From assembly GCF_043769475.1 (NCBI RefSeq), contig NZ_CP171729.1:2790001-2854000 (forward strand): a stretch of 64,000 nt of DNA, written 5' to 3'. The notes beneath the pieces were generated by a model. That model made no database searches and was not told the DNA's origin. It saw only the letters and a list, made by a program, of their open reading frames with translations. Positions within the stretch are counted from its first letter, which is position 1. The number at the start of each line of letters is the position of its first letter. This document shows, in pieces, positions 8,163-16,835 of this stretch. Source of the DNA: Allomesorhizobium sp043769475. Lineage in GTDB: Bacteria > Pseudomonadota > Alphaproteobacteria > Rhizobiales > Rhizobiaceae. A program made the translations under genes and the position numbers.

Positions 8163-9113
8163 ATGGTCGAACCCCGTGCCAATTCGCTTCCGCAAGTCCT
8201 GAGCCGTCACGCAGACCCGCATAGCTACCCCAACGGAGTAGCTTTCATGGACAGCCAGTATCTGCCTATGTCGGAGGCAAAGATTTCAGTACTCGATTGG
8301 GGTTTTCTGCATTCCGACGCCACGTACGACACGGTCCACATTTGGGGCGGGCGTTTCTTCCGCCTCGACCTTCACCTCGACCGCTTCTTCGCCGGGCTCG
8401 AAAAATTGCGCATGACGATCCCCTTCGATCGCAATGGCGTCGCCGAAATCCTCCACAATTGCGTGGCCCTTTCGGGCCATCGCTCTTCCTATGTCGAGAT
8501 GATCTGCACCCGTGGCGCATCGCCCACCTTCAGCCGCGATCCGCGCGATGCGGTCAACCGCTTCATGGCCTTCGCCATCCCTTATGGCTCGGTCGCCGAT
8601 GCGGAGCAGATGCAGCGCGGATTGCATGTCGCCATCAGCCAGACCGTGCGGATTCCCGCGGCCTCCGTCGACCCGTCCATCAAGAACTATCATTGGCTGG
8701 ACCTCGTCCGCGGGCTTTTCGATGCCTATGACCGCAATGCCGAAACGGCGCTGATCCTCGACACGGCAGGCAATGTCGCCGAAGGTCCGGGGTTCAACGT
8801 CTTCATCGTCAGGGATGGCGCCCTGACCACGCCGGCGACCGGCGTGCTGCCCGGCATCACCAGACGGACAGTCTTCGACCTCTGCGCCGAGCAGGGTATT
8901 CCGGTCACCGCCGGCGAGGTGAGTGTCGATGCGCTCCGCAAGGCCGACGAAGTTTTCATCACCTCGACCGCCGGCGGCATCATGCCCGTCACGGCGTTGG
9001 ACGGTCAGCCCGTGGCGGATGGCAAGGTCGGGCCCGTCACCATGCGCCTTACGGCGCTCTATTGGGAAAAGCATGCTGATCCGGCCTGGTCTACGCCGGT
9101 GCGCTATCCCTAA
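8163..9113 (+). CDS. Class IV (fold-type IV) PLP aminotransferase
   Basis: This 316-residue protein belongs to the branched-chain/D-amino-acid aminotransferase superfamily. The PLP lysine is in DPSIKNYHWLD (about residue 178). The family substrate and cofactor stretches are FLHSDATYDTVHIWGGRFF, SYVEMICTRG, AETALILDTAGNVAEGPGFNVF, TGVLPGITRRTV and EVFITSTAGGIMPV. The exact substrate is uncertain; branched-chain, D-amino acid and (R)-selective amine transaminases share this fold, and the SYVEMICTRG segment is reminiscent of the last. The start could also be a later ATG (8248), since conserved sequence begins near GVAFMDSQYLPM. No obvious partner gene flanks it, and the MOSC gene is convergent. 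Confidence 0.85.
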   Translation: MVEPRANSLPQVLSRHADPHSYPNGVAFMDSQYLPMSEAKISVLDWGFLHSDATYDTVHIWGGRFFRLDLHLDRFFAGLEKLRMTIPFDRNGVAEILHNCVALSGHRSSYVEMICTRGASPTFSRDPRDAVNRFMAFAIPYGSVADAEQMQRGLHVAISQTVRIPAASVDPSIKNYHWLDLVRGLFDAYDRNAETALILDTAGNVAEGPGFNVFIVRDGALTTPATGVLPGITRRTVFDLCAEQGIPVTAGEVSVDALRKADEVFITSTAGGIMPVTALDGQPVADGKVGPVTMRLTALYWEKHADPAWSTPVRYP

Positions 9114-9141
9114 ACCGATGGAACGCGAAAGCCTCGCGCGA

Positions 9142-9759
9142 TCAGGCCCCGTAAATCCACTGCTCCGGCACGCGCGCCGAAACCTCCTCGCCGGACGCAA
9201 TCGTGCCCGGCTTCTCGACCCAGGCGACCAGCCCGCGCAGGCGTTTCGCCGCTTTGGGAAACAGGAGCGAGCCGGCTTCGATGTCAGGCATCTCCGCGCG
9301 CTCGGCGATCTGCCGGCCCGCGATCCGGCACGGGCCGTTCTGCGCATCCACCTTGAGCGTCACGCCGCCCTTGAAGAACAGCATGGTGCCCGAAGGCAGC
9401 ATCGATAGATGCGGCACGCCGGCCAGAAGCAGGTTGGCGCCTATCCATTCCGGCCTGATTTCGGCGAGCCCCATGCGCGCGGCGACGATATCGAGTTCGT
9501 CCGGCGCCACGATTGAAAGCTGCCGCTCGTTGCGCATCTCGGTGCCGCGCGGATACCAGGGTTCGCGCCCGCCGGACCTGCGCGTATAGCCCGCGTGGAT
9601 ATCTCCTTCGATCCCCTCGAAGCCGAGCCTCAGCATCTCCGTTGTAACCGTCTCGAAATGGTCCGCCGGCGCGACATAGAGGCCCGCGACCCTGCCGGCG
9701 AGCTTTCGTGCGGGAAGGATTTGCGGCTCTCCGTTCAGCGGAGCGAGCAGGTCGAGCAT
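9142..9759 (-). CDS. MOSC domain-containing protein
   Basis: The protein is 205 residues from ATG 9759; the open frame goes further upstream, but that part is low-complexity and antisense-like. MOSC domains bind molybdenum cofactor or related sulfur-carrying groups, and are found in Moco sulfurase C-termini and YiiM. Recognisable parts are GDIHAGYTRRSGGREPWYPRGTEMRNERQ, ANLLLAGVPHLSMLPSGTMLFF, and DAQNGPCRIAGRQI, where the Cys occupies the conserved MOSC cysteine position. The C-terminus LRGLVAWVEKPGTIASGEEV is also family-like. It is a stand-alone cytosolic MOSC protein. Neighbours do not indicate a pathway. Confidence 0.85.
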   Translation of the reverse strand: MLDLLAPLNGEPQILPARKLAGRVAGLYVAPADHFETVTTEMLRLGFEGIEGDIHAGYTRRSGGREPWYPRGTEMRNERQLSIVAPDELDIVAARMGLAEIRPEWIGANLLLAGVPHLSMLPSGTMLFFKGGVTLKVDAQNGPCRIAGRQIAERAEMPDIEAGSLLFPKAAKRLRGLVAWVEKPGTIASGEEVSARVPEQWIYGA

Positions 9760-9899
9760 CGGCGTTTCCCTGGTTGAGGATTTCGCGAAACTGCCGTCGA
9801 ACGGCTTCGGCGTCCAGCCAAAAAGCCTGATCGGTTTATGACAGCCGCTGATGCGACCCTGCGGTTTTGCTGAATCCTCGCGCGCCGAACTGCCGCCGC

Positions 9900-10565
9900 T
9901 CAGAACTCGCACGCCCCGGGTAGAATGTCTCCCGTCCAGTCCGCAAGCTTCACGGGCGTGAACGTCCCTTCGATTGGTTGATTCTCTTCGTCCAGACCTT
10001 GCGTCACGACGCCTTTCCCGGCGAGAAAATCGATCTCGCAGCCCCCTATGACCGTCTCCACATTGCCGTCCGCGGTGTGGGTGTTCCAGTCCCAATCCTT
10101 GGCGTAGTCGGCCACCACGAACTCGCCGTCGCGGTAGGCGATCGTCAGCGTCTCTCCCCATGTCTTGCTGGCACCCCAGCCATAGACCGACGTGACAGCC
10201 AGCGATCCGTCGCCATCGCTTTCGAGAGGCTGGACCCAGGGCGTGCGATCCGTATCGGCGATCGCCTTTTTTGCGAACGAAGGCTTGCGTGAAAGATCGA
10301 GTTTTTCCTCGCCTCCGGCCAGATAGATGTTCAGGTCGACCCGTTCGCCCGGGCTGAGGCCATACCGCTCTTCGGTCAGCGGATGAAAATCGGTGCGGCC
10401 TGGTCCCACCAGCACAAGCACGGCCCGGTCCATCTTGCCGTCCCTGTCGAGGTCCAGCGTGGCCTCGTAAAGCGCTTCCGTCTTTTCCTCCGCGAGGGCA
10501 GGCGGCGCGAAAGCCGCCAGCACGGCAATTAGGAACAAGGCCGCGTGTCGAGACGATGTCTTCAT
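9900..10565 (-). CDS. Secreted protein of unknown function
   Basis: The protein is 221 residues from ATG 10565. It has a clear Sec signal (KTSSRHAALFLIAVLAAFAPPALAEE). The mature part begins with a stretch like an FG-GAP/EF-type repeat (TLDLDRDGKMDRAVLVL), and a similar SDGDGSLAVTSVYGW follows. The rest resembles proteins that hold a numerical read-out of another operon, but no family was recognised. Two cysteines (CEID, GACEF) could form a disulfide. The open frame extends to 10673 but the signal peptide decides the start. The gene is in the same orientation as the ketoacyl synthase, whose stop is 117 bases upstream of this start. Confidence 0.7.
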   Translation of the reverse strand: MKTSSRHAALFLIAVLAAFAPPALAEEKTEALYEATLDLDRDGKMDRAVLVLVGPGRTDFHPLTEERYGLSPGERVDLNIYLAGGEEKLDLSRKPSFAKKAIADTDRTPWVQPLESDGDGSLAVTSVYGWGASKTWGETLTIAYRDGEFVVADYAKDWDWNTHTADGNVETVIGGCEIDFLAGKGVVTQGLDEENQPIEGTFTPVKLADWTGDILPGACEF

Positions 10566-10681
10566 GGCCAAACTATCCGGGCTTCGGTCCAGCCACGATA
10601 GCACCGGTCGGGTGAGGACGAAACTCGCGAACAACTGTGGCGAGTGGTGAAAACTCGGAGAACTCGCCGGCAAGGCTCCTG

Positions 10682-11803
10682 TCAGAGCTTCCTCAGCAGC
10701 GCGCCGCCGATCGAGTACCCCGCCCCGAAGGCGCAGAGCAGGCCGTAGTCGCCCGCCTTCATGTCCTCGTGGTTTTCCTTGAACGCGATGATCGCGCCGG
10801 CCGCGGCGGTGTTGCCGAGCCGCTCCAGCACCATCGGCGCGCGGTCGTGACCGACATCGTGGCCGAAGGAGAGCTTCAGGATCATGGCGTTCATGCGCGC
10901 ATTGGCCTGATGCAGCCAGAACCGCCTGATGCCATGCGGCGTCAGGCCGTGCTCGGCAAGGAAATCCACGATGAAGCGATGGCCGGCCACCGTCACCTCC
11001 TTGAACACCTTGTTGCCGACCTGCTTGATCATGTTGCCGCGCATGTCGATCGCGGAGGTGTCCTCCTGCCCGGCCCGCAGCAGGAAGCCGAGATTGGTGC
11101 GGATGTTGCTGGAAAACTGTGTCCAGCCGCGCGTGTCGAGCACCTCGAACTTGCCCGGCCGGGTCTCGCCCTCCTCCAGCGCCTCCACAACCATGGCCGT
11201 CGAGGCGTCGCCGAAGATGAAATGCGTCTGCCGGTCGCGGAAGTTCAGATGCCCGGTGATGATCTCGGGCGTCACCACCAGCACCCGCTTCTGCCCGCCC
11301 GCCCGCACCAGGTTCGACGCCACATGCAGGCCGGCGGCGGCCGACGAGCAGCCGAGGCCCATGTCGAAGGCCGCGCCCTTGATCCCGAGCGCATTCTGGA
11401 TTTCGATCCCGATCGCCGGATAAGGCCGCTGGTGATGCGAGGCCGCGCAGATGACGAGGTCAATGTCTTCGGGGCCGAGCCCCGCATCGTCGAGCGCGCG
11501 CCGCGCCGAAGCGACGCCGAACTCCGCCATCACCGACAGTTCGTCATCGCCGCGCGGCGGGATGCGCGGCGTCATCCGCTCAGGATCCAGAATCCCGTCC
11601 AACACTAGTACGTGGCGCTTCTTGACCCCCGACGCATAGACGATGAAGTCGGTATCGGACTTCGCCAGCTTCTCTTCACCGGTGATCTCGCGGCGCGCGT
11701 TCTCGGCGTCCACCCAAATGTTGAAGCTGTCGACGAGCTCCTCATTGGTGATGGAGGCCTCGGGGATGACGACGCCGACGCCGCTGATGATGACGCGATG
11801 CAT
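10682..11803 (-). CDS. Beta-ketoacyl-ACP synthase III family enzyme (FabH-like)
   Basis: This 373-residue thiolase-fold enzyme resembles FabH, which condenses an acyl-CoA with malonyl-ACP. The catalytic triad is readable: Cys in DMGLGCSSAAAGLHVA, His in FWLHQANARMN, and Asn in LERLGNTAAAGAI. The C-terminus FGAGYSIGGALLRKL is a FabH signature. It is longer than housekeeping FabH (about 320), with an insert in the first half (IWVDAENARREITGEEKLAKS). This suggests a special-purpose paralogue, for example for unusual or long acyl starters. ATG 11803 is used because MHRVIISGVGVVIPE is the conserved N-terminus. No partner acyl carrier protein is adjacent. Confidence 0.85.
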   Translation of the reverse strand: MHRVIISGVGVVIPEASITNEELVDSFNIWVDAENARREITGEEKLAKSDTDFIVYASGVKKRHVLVLDGILDPERMTPRIPPRGDDELSVMAEFGVASARRALDDAGLGPEDIDLVICAASHHQRPYPAIGIEIQNALGIKGAAFDMGLGCSSAAAGLHVASNLVRAGGQKRVLVVTPEIITGHLNFRDRQTHFIFGDASTAMVVEALEEGETRPGKFEVLDTRGWTQFSSNIRTNLGFLLRAGQEDTSAIDMRGNMIKQVGNKVFKEVTVAGHRFIVDFLAEHGLTPHGIRRFWLHQANARMNAMILKLSFGHDVGHDRAPMVLERLGNTAAAGAIIAFKENHEDMKAGDYGLLCAFGAGYSIGGALLRKL

Positions 11804-12036
11804 GCTGCTGAACGATCCCCGTGCGGTTGCCGCGACCCTGCCCACGCACGCCCTACAGTTTCGCGGTCTCCCGGTCGACACTTTTGCCGTGTAGCAGTTT
11901 ACGCCGGCTTAAGCGCCACGCCCGCGATCCTGTCAAGCGCCACGCCGATCTTTCGGCCGCAGCCGACGCTTTACGCTCACGCTGGCCAGGCGTATCGTCG
12001 CTGCGGGCCGGGAAGAGCAATGCGTCAGGAGGGTTC

Positions 12037-12450
12037 ATGATGCGCGCGACTTCCATAGTTCCTGCAATTATGTCGATTCTAGGCATTGCCGCGCCGGCCG
12101 TGGCGGCCGACGTCGCCTGCAACGGCCTCGTCACCTCTGGCGACACCATGATCTGCTCCGGTTTCGAGCCGAACTGGGCGGTCGAGCTGAGTTGCGTCGG
12201 CGGGACGATGCAGTCCTCCTTCATCGACGCATTCTCCGGCGACGGCATCCAGACCACGCCGGGCACTGTAACCTTCTCATCCGAAGACCCATGGACCTTC
12301 GAGACCAGCCACGGCATCCGCGGCACGATCGCTGCGACGCCGGGCGGCTGCACCGACGAAAGCGACGCCGTGCGCGACTACACTTTTACGCCGACCGCCG
12401 TGCCGGGTCTGAGCGGCCCGTTTTTTCCGTTCTGCTGCCGGATGAGGTGA
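12037..12450 (+). CDS. Small secreted protein of unknown function
   Basis: This 137-residue protein starts at ATG 12037 behind an AGGAGG site. It has a Sec signal (SIVPAIMSILGIAAPAVAADV) and a mature part with repeated cysteine-bearing segments (VACNGL, MICSGFEPNWAVELSC, GGCTDESDA). The first lines resemble COG3650-like secreted proteins, in which a small molecule or cation site is formed by an FEPNWA motif. It ends with GPFFPFCCRMR after a T6 run. A one-base shift there would instead give a continuation (VLLPDEV...), so the C-terminal end is less certain than the rest. No functional claim can be made. Confidence 0.65.
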   Translation: MMRATSIVPAIMSILGIAAPAVAADVACNGLVTSGDTMICSGFEPNWAVELSCVGGTMQSSFIDAFSGDGIQTTPGTVTFSSEDPWTFETSHGIRGTIAATPGGCTDESDAVRDYTFTPTAVPGLSGPFFPFCCRMR

Positions 12451-12470
12451 GCGACGCCGTCCGGATCGAC

Positions 12471-14120
12471 CTACCTTGTCAGCCGCTTATACGTCATCCG
12501 GTGCGGATTGACCGCATCCGGCCCGAGTCGTCTGATCTTGTCCTGCTCGTAATCCTCGAAATTGCCCTCGAACCATTCGACATGGCTGTCGCCCTCGAAG
12601 GCGAGGATGTGCGTGGCCAGCCGGTCGAGGAACATGCGGTCGTGCGAGATGATGACGGCGCAGCCGGCATAGTTTTCCAGCGCGTCTTCAAGCGCGGCCA
12701 GCGTCTCGGTGTCGAGGTCGTTGGTCGGTTCGTCGAGCAGAAGCACGTTGCCGCCGGTCTTCAGCATCTTGGCCAGGTGCACGCGGTTGCGCTGGCCGCC
12801 AGACAGATTGCCGACCTTCTGCTGCTGGTCGCCGCCGCGGAAATTGAACGATGAGCAGTAGGCGCGGGTGTTGACGTCGTGCTTGCCGAGCTTGACCACT
12901 TCGGCGCCGCCGGAAATCTCCTCCCACACGGTCTTTGACGGGTCGAGCGTGTCGCGGCTCTGGTCGACATAGCCGAGTTTCACCGTCTCGCCGACGCGGA
13001 TCGTGCCCTCGTCGGGTGTCTCCTGGCCGGTGATCATGCGGAACAAAGTCGTCTTGCCGGCGCCGTTCGGGCCGATCACGCCGACGATGCCGCCGGGCGG
13101 CAGCTTGAATTCCAGATCCTCGATCAGCAGCCTGTCGCCATACCCCTTGTTCAGGCCGGCCACCTCGATCACGACATTGCCGAGACGCTCCCCATGCGGA
13201 ATGACGATCTGCGTGTCGGAAGGACGGCGCTTGTCGGCCTGCTCCAGCAGATTCTCGAACGCCTGGATGCGGGCCTTGGACTTGGTCTGGCGCGCTTTCG
13301 GGCTGGAGGCTATCCACTCGCGCTCGCGCGTGATTGCGCGCTGGCGCGCATCGTCCTCGCGGCCCTCCTGCTTCAGCCGTTTGGCCTTGGCTTCCAGATA
13401 GGCGGTGTAGTTGCCCTCGTAGGGAATGCCGCGGCCGCGGTCGAGCTCGAGGATCCAGCCCGTCACATTGTCGAGGAAGTAGCGGTCGTGGGTGATGATC
13501 ATCACCGCGCCCTTGTAGGCGCGCAGATGTTTTTCCAGCCAGGCCGTGGTCTCGGCGTCCAGATGGTTGGTCGGCTCGTCGAGCAGCAGAAGGTCGGGCT
13601 CGCGCAGCAGAAGCTGGCACAGCGCCACGCGGCGGCGCTCGCCGCCCGAAAGGTTGGTCACGTCGGCGTCCTTGGCCGGGCAGCCCAGCGCTTCCATCGC
13701 CATCTCGACCTGCTGTTCGAGATCCCACAGGTTCAGTCGGTCCATCTCGTCCTGGAGCTTGGCCGACTCGTCGGCCGTCTCGTCGGAATAGTTCATCATC
13801 AGCTCGTTGTAGCGGTCGATGATTGCGGTCTTCTTGGCAACGCCTTCCATAATGTTGCCGAACACGTTGAGCGCCGGGTCGAGCTCCGGCTCCTGCGCGA
13901 GATAGCCGACGGTCGCGCCCTCGGCGAGCCAGGCTTCGCCGCTCCATTCCGTGTCGATGCCGGCCATGATCTTGAGCACGGTCGACTTGCCGGCGCCGTT
14001 CGGGCCGAGAATGCCGATCTTGGCGTCGGGGTAGAAGGAGATGTTGAGGTTTTCGAGGACCTTCTTGGTGCCGTAGGCCTTGGTCAGGTCGGCCATGTGA
14101 TAGATGAACTGGCGTGCCAC
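12471..14120 (-). CDS. ettA: Energy-dependent translational throttle protein EttA (ABC-F)
   Basis: This 549-residue ABC-F protein binds the ribosomal E site and gates the first translation steps according to the ATP/ADP ratio. It has two nucleotide-binding domains without membrane segments. The first Walker A is GPNGAGKST (about residue 39), with signature LSGGERRR and Walker B LLLLDEPTNHLD. The second has GPNGAGKTT (about residue 343), LSGGQRNR and LLLDEPTNDLD. The linker (about 250-305, rich in Arg, Lys and Glu) and N-terminal MARQFIYHM are EttA-typical. The start codon is GTG 14120. The DNA ligase gene lies upstream on the same strand. Confidence 0.93.
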   Translation of the reverse strand: MARQFIYHMADLTKAYGTKKVLENLNISFYPDAKIGILGPNGAGKSTVLKIMAGIDTEWSGEAWLAEGATVGYLAQEPELDPALNVFGNIMEGVAKKTAIIDRYNELMMNYSDETADESAKLQDEMDRLNLWDLEQQVEMAMEALGCPAKDADVTNLSGGERRRVALCQLLLREPDLLLLDEPTNHLDAETTAWLEKHLRAYKGAVMIITHDRYFLDNVTGWILELDRGRGIPYEGNYTAYLEAKAKRLKQEGREDDARQRAITREREWIASSPKARQTKSKARIQAFENLLEQADKRRPSDTQIVIPHGERLGNVVIEVAGLNKGYGDRLLIEDLEFKLPPGGIVGVIGPNGAGKTTLFRMITGQETPDEGTIRVGETVKLGYVDQSRDTLDPSKTVWEEISGGAEVVKLGKHDVNTRAYCSSFNFRGGDQQQKVGNLSGGQRNRVHLAKMLKTGGNVLLLDEPTNDLDTETLAALEDALENYAGCAVIISHDRMFLDRLATHILAFEGDSHVEWFEGNFEDYEQDKIRRLGPDAVNPHRMTYKRLTR

Positions 14121-14225
14121 GCGCGCATATCCCGTAATGTTGAGGAGAGTTGGGCGCTATGTAAGCGAAGCCACCCGCAACGGCAATGCTTTCGCGCCGG
14201 TTGGGGCGCCATGCCGCGTCGCACG

Positions 14226-15303
14226 TCAGGCCGGTGCGATCACCTCCCCGATCAGTTCTGCCCGGCCGCGCCTCGCGCTCCAACTGCTCAAAGGTGCATT
14301 GGCGCGGCGCCTTGTCCGGCCGCCAGCGCAGGAGTTTGGTGCCGTGGCGGAAGCGGTCGCCTGTCACATGATCGTAGCGCACCTCCACCACCAGTTCCGG
14401 CCGCAGCTTCTCCCATTGCGCCGAGCGCTCGGTCGACCAGCGGCTCGGCCCGCCCGGCGCGCGGCCGGTGAAGCCGGTCCCGCCCTTCAGAGCCTCCAGC
14501 TTCTCCGTCAACTCAGCCCGCTCCGCATCGTAGATCGTCGAGGTGAAGCCGACATGGTGGAGCAGGCCGTCATCGTCATAAAGGCCGAGCAACAGCGAGC
14601 CGACAAGCGTGCTTGCCGAGCCGTAGCGAAAGCCGCCGACCACGCAGTCGGCCGAACGCATTCGCTTGACCTTCAGCATTGCGCGCTCGCCGCTTTCATA
14701 AAAACCGTCGAGCTGCTTGGCGACGACGCCGTCGAGCGCTCCGCCGGCCCGCGCCAGCCAGGCCGCCGCTTCCTCGCGGTCGCGCGTGAAGGGCGAAAGC
14801 CGCAGCCCCGACGCATGCCCGATCCGCGCGAAGAAGCTTTCCAGCCTGGCGCGCCGTTCGGTCAGAGGCGCCTTTACCAGGCTTTCGCCGCCGGGCGCCA
14901 TCGGCATGTCGAACAGGATGAACATCGCCGGCGTCTCGCGCGCCAGCTTGCGTATCCGGCTTTCGGCGGGATGAAGCCGCATCTGCAGCGCATCGAAGGA
15001 CAGCGTGTCGCCCTCGGGGATGGCGAGTTCCCCGTCCAGCACGAAATCCTCGCCGGGCAGGTTTTTGACGGTCTCGACCATTTCCGGAAAGTAACGCCCC
15101 AGCGGCTTGCCCGATTTCGCGTAGAGTTCGACCTCGCCGCCGGCCTTCACGGCCAGGCAGCGAAAGCCGTCCCATTTCGGCTCGAACTGCCAGCCGGGTT
15201 CGTCCGGCAGCTCGTCGACCTGCTTCGCCTCCATCGGCTCGATCGGCGCTGAGAGCGGAGGTGCAGTTCGGCTGTCGGCAGCAATTTCGTCACGGGCGGG
15301 CAT
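14226..15303 (-). CDS. ATP-dependent DNA ligase (LigC/LigD ligase-domain type), with C-terminal frameshift
   Basis: The product (about 359 residues if corrected) is an ATP-dependent ligase of the bacterial NHEJ-type family. The adenylation motif KxDG is in FEPKWDGFRC. Other nucleotidyltransferase motifs are DGELAIP, MFILFDMP, DGVVAKQLDG and LKVKRMRSADCVVGG. The OB-fold part holds RWSTERSAQWEKLRPELVVEVRYD and ends with APRQCTFEQLEREARP. After that the frame shifts by one base at a CCC run (14261-14263; GGG in the gene). Removing one G gives ...RPAELIGEVIAPA and a stop at 14226, while the raw frame stays open for about 500 codons inside ettA. The start at 15303 has AAGGA eight bases upstream. 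No Ku gene is in the window. Confidence 0.8.
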
Positions 15304-15377
15304 GGACGGCATCCTTGTGCTCGATAAGACCCAGCACTCCCGGTTGTTCCAACAGACGCGGCAGTGGTTCAGGCTCC

Positions 15378-15547
15378 AGGGTGTGTTGAGATTCAGGTCA
15401 GGCCAAGTCGGAATCGAAGAGGGCGCGCAGCGACCAAAATGGTGGATTTCGAGAACCGGAGCGGAGCGTACGTTTAGGTACGTGAGCACCGGAAGCGCAG
15501 AAAGCCGCCATTTGCAGACCGGCATCACCTGAATATCAACACACCCT
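15378..15547. mobile_element. 170-bp MITE-like palindromic element
   Basis: Its ends are 21-bp terminal inverted repeats beginning AGGGTGTGTTGA, matching at 20 of 21 positions. The middle is also partly self-complementary (AAATGG-GG-TTTC against its complement around GTACGTTTAGGTACGT), so the whole element can fold into one long hairpin. It carries no coding potential. Its right end supplies the TAG stop codon of the DUF2461 gene. A target duplication could not be defined. Such TIR elements without a transposase are usually moved in trans by a full-length insertion sequence, which is not present here. Confidence 0.75.
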
Positions 15548-16235
15548 AGTTCGCCACCTTGTCGAGCAGCCAACTGCCGACTGGCCAGCTCGCGGCGAAA
15601 TGCGCCAGCGCGCGCTCGGCGAAACCGGGCGTCGTGGCCTCCTCAGCCGGAAGTTCCTTTCCGGCGTAAAGCCCCTCATGCAGCAGAAAGCGGGCGCGCT
15701 CATGGGCGCCGTCATAGCCGCGCGGGACGCTTTTGCGCGTTGCTCCGCCGATCTCGTAGCCCGCCGCCGCAACCGAGCCGGCAATTTCGGCGAGTTCCCG
15801 GCCCGACCGCCCGTCGAGCGCGGCCAGCCGAAAACGCTCCAGCATCTCGTCCTTGAGAACATGCATCCCGCTACCGATGAAGATCGTTTCCGGCGCGATG
15901 CGCAGATAGAAGCCGGGCCGGTCCCAGCCTTTCTTGTCGCCGTGCCAGAACCAGATATCGAGATGATCCTTGTAGGGCCGCTTGTCCCTGGAGAAGCGGA
16001 TGTCGCGATTGATGCGGGCAATCGAACCGTTCACTTTCGGCTCGTAGCGCACCCTCTCTGAAACGCCCGCGAGCTTCGGACCGACCGTCTCCACGAAACG
16101 TCGCGCCGGCTCGACATAGCCCGCCTCGTAAAGTGCGCGGTTGGCCTCAAACCAGTCCCTGGAATTGTTGTCAGCGATCCCCCGCAGGAATGTGAGAGTT
16201 TCGTCCGGAAACCGCGAGAACTCCTTGCCGGCCAT
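15546..16235 (-). CDS. DUF2461 (TIGR02453 family) protein
   Basis: This 229-residue protein fits the DUF2461 family: the N-terminal FPDETLTFLRGIADNNSRDWFEANRALYE block, then KVNGSIARINRDIRFSRDKRPYKDHLDIWFWHG, and FYLRIAPETIFIGSGMHVL, all highly characteristic. The biochemical role is unknown. Start ATG 16235 is chosen for its distance to a GGAGG site; ATG 16238 is next to it. The final stop lies in the terminal inverted repeat of the MITE-like element, although the protein ends naturally (WLLDKVAN). It is separated from its neighbours and probably monocistronic. Confidence 0.85.
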   Translation of the reverse strand: MAGKEFSRFPDETLTFLRGIADNNSRDWFEANRALYEAGYVEPARRFVETVGPKLAGVSERVRYEPKVNGSIARINRDIRFSRDKRPYKDHLDIWFWHGDKKGWDRPGFYLRIAPETIFIGSGMHVLKDEMLERFRLAALDGRSGRELAEIAGSVAAAGYEIGGATRKSVPRGYDGAHERARFLLHEGLYAGKELPAEEATTPGFAERALAHFAASWPVGSWLLDKVAN

Positions 16236-16280
16236 CATCTCCCTCCCGAACTTCGACAAACAACCATAGCACGACGACAT

Positions 16281-16835
16281 CTAGGCGCATCCGACGTGAA
16301 TGGAATCCACTCCCATTTTGGCTCCAGTGAAGAAATACGCTTCGAAAATCAATGGGATGCACGATTTTTGAAGAATCTTCGCACCCGTGTTTATCCACAC
16401 CCCCTGCCACCTCCACCATACTCGATCCCGGCAGCTTGCTGGTGGGAACGGGTGTACACGACCGGCATCCAGGCAAGTGTGGCGCCGGAGATGATTCCCG
16501 CATGGTCGCGCGGGGCGCTCCGGCCCCGGGTCGAACCTGTGCGCCCGCGCTCCGTCCCACATTACCGGGACGGGGCATGGGCCGGGAGCGGCAAGGGGAT
16601 AAAACGTCGGCGGCGCATGGCAGCGCGTCAAATAACTAAATTGATCCGGCGTGGTTGCCATGCGCCGCTTCCCACAATGGCCAGACCGGAAACGGGGCGT
16701 GGCGCCGGAGAGGTGCGTGCCGGAGCGAATGCCGGGGACATCGGCGGCAACCTCATCTCCTGCCGAAGACCGACGCGGAGCAACACCTTGACGCCCTGCC
16801 CATCTTCGCCAACAGTCCTCATCGGGGGAGAAAAC
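16281..16835. other. Intergenic region, no gene supported
   Basis: About 550 bases between divergent genes (DUF2461 and the hydrolase). I see no convincing open frame, tRNA or strong hairpin. A GGTTCGACC-like motif on the minus strand near 16540 does not fold as a tRNA T arm. It probably holds promoters for the two flanking genes. Confidence 0.5.

Noticed and set aside
12688..15573. 961-codon frame seeming to fuse DNA ligase with a long extra part
   Set aside because: The second half is ettA read in another frame; a one-base indel at 14261 explains the lack of a stop.
16530..16560. tRNA-like T-loop (GGTTCGACC on the minus strand)
   Set aside because: The flanking bases do not pair into a T stem and no acceptor or anticodon arms are found.
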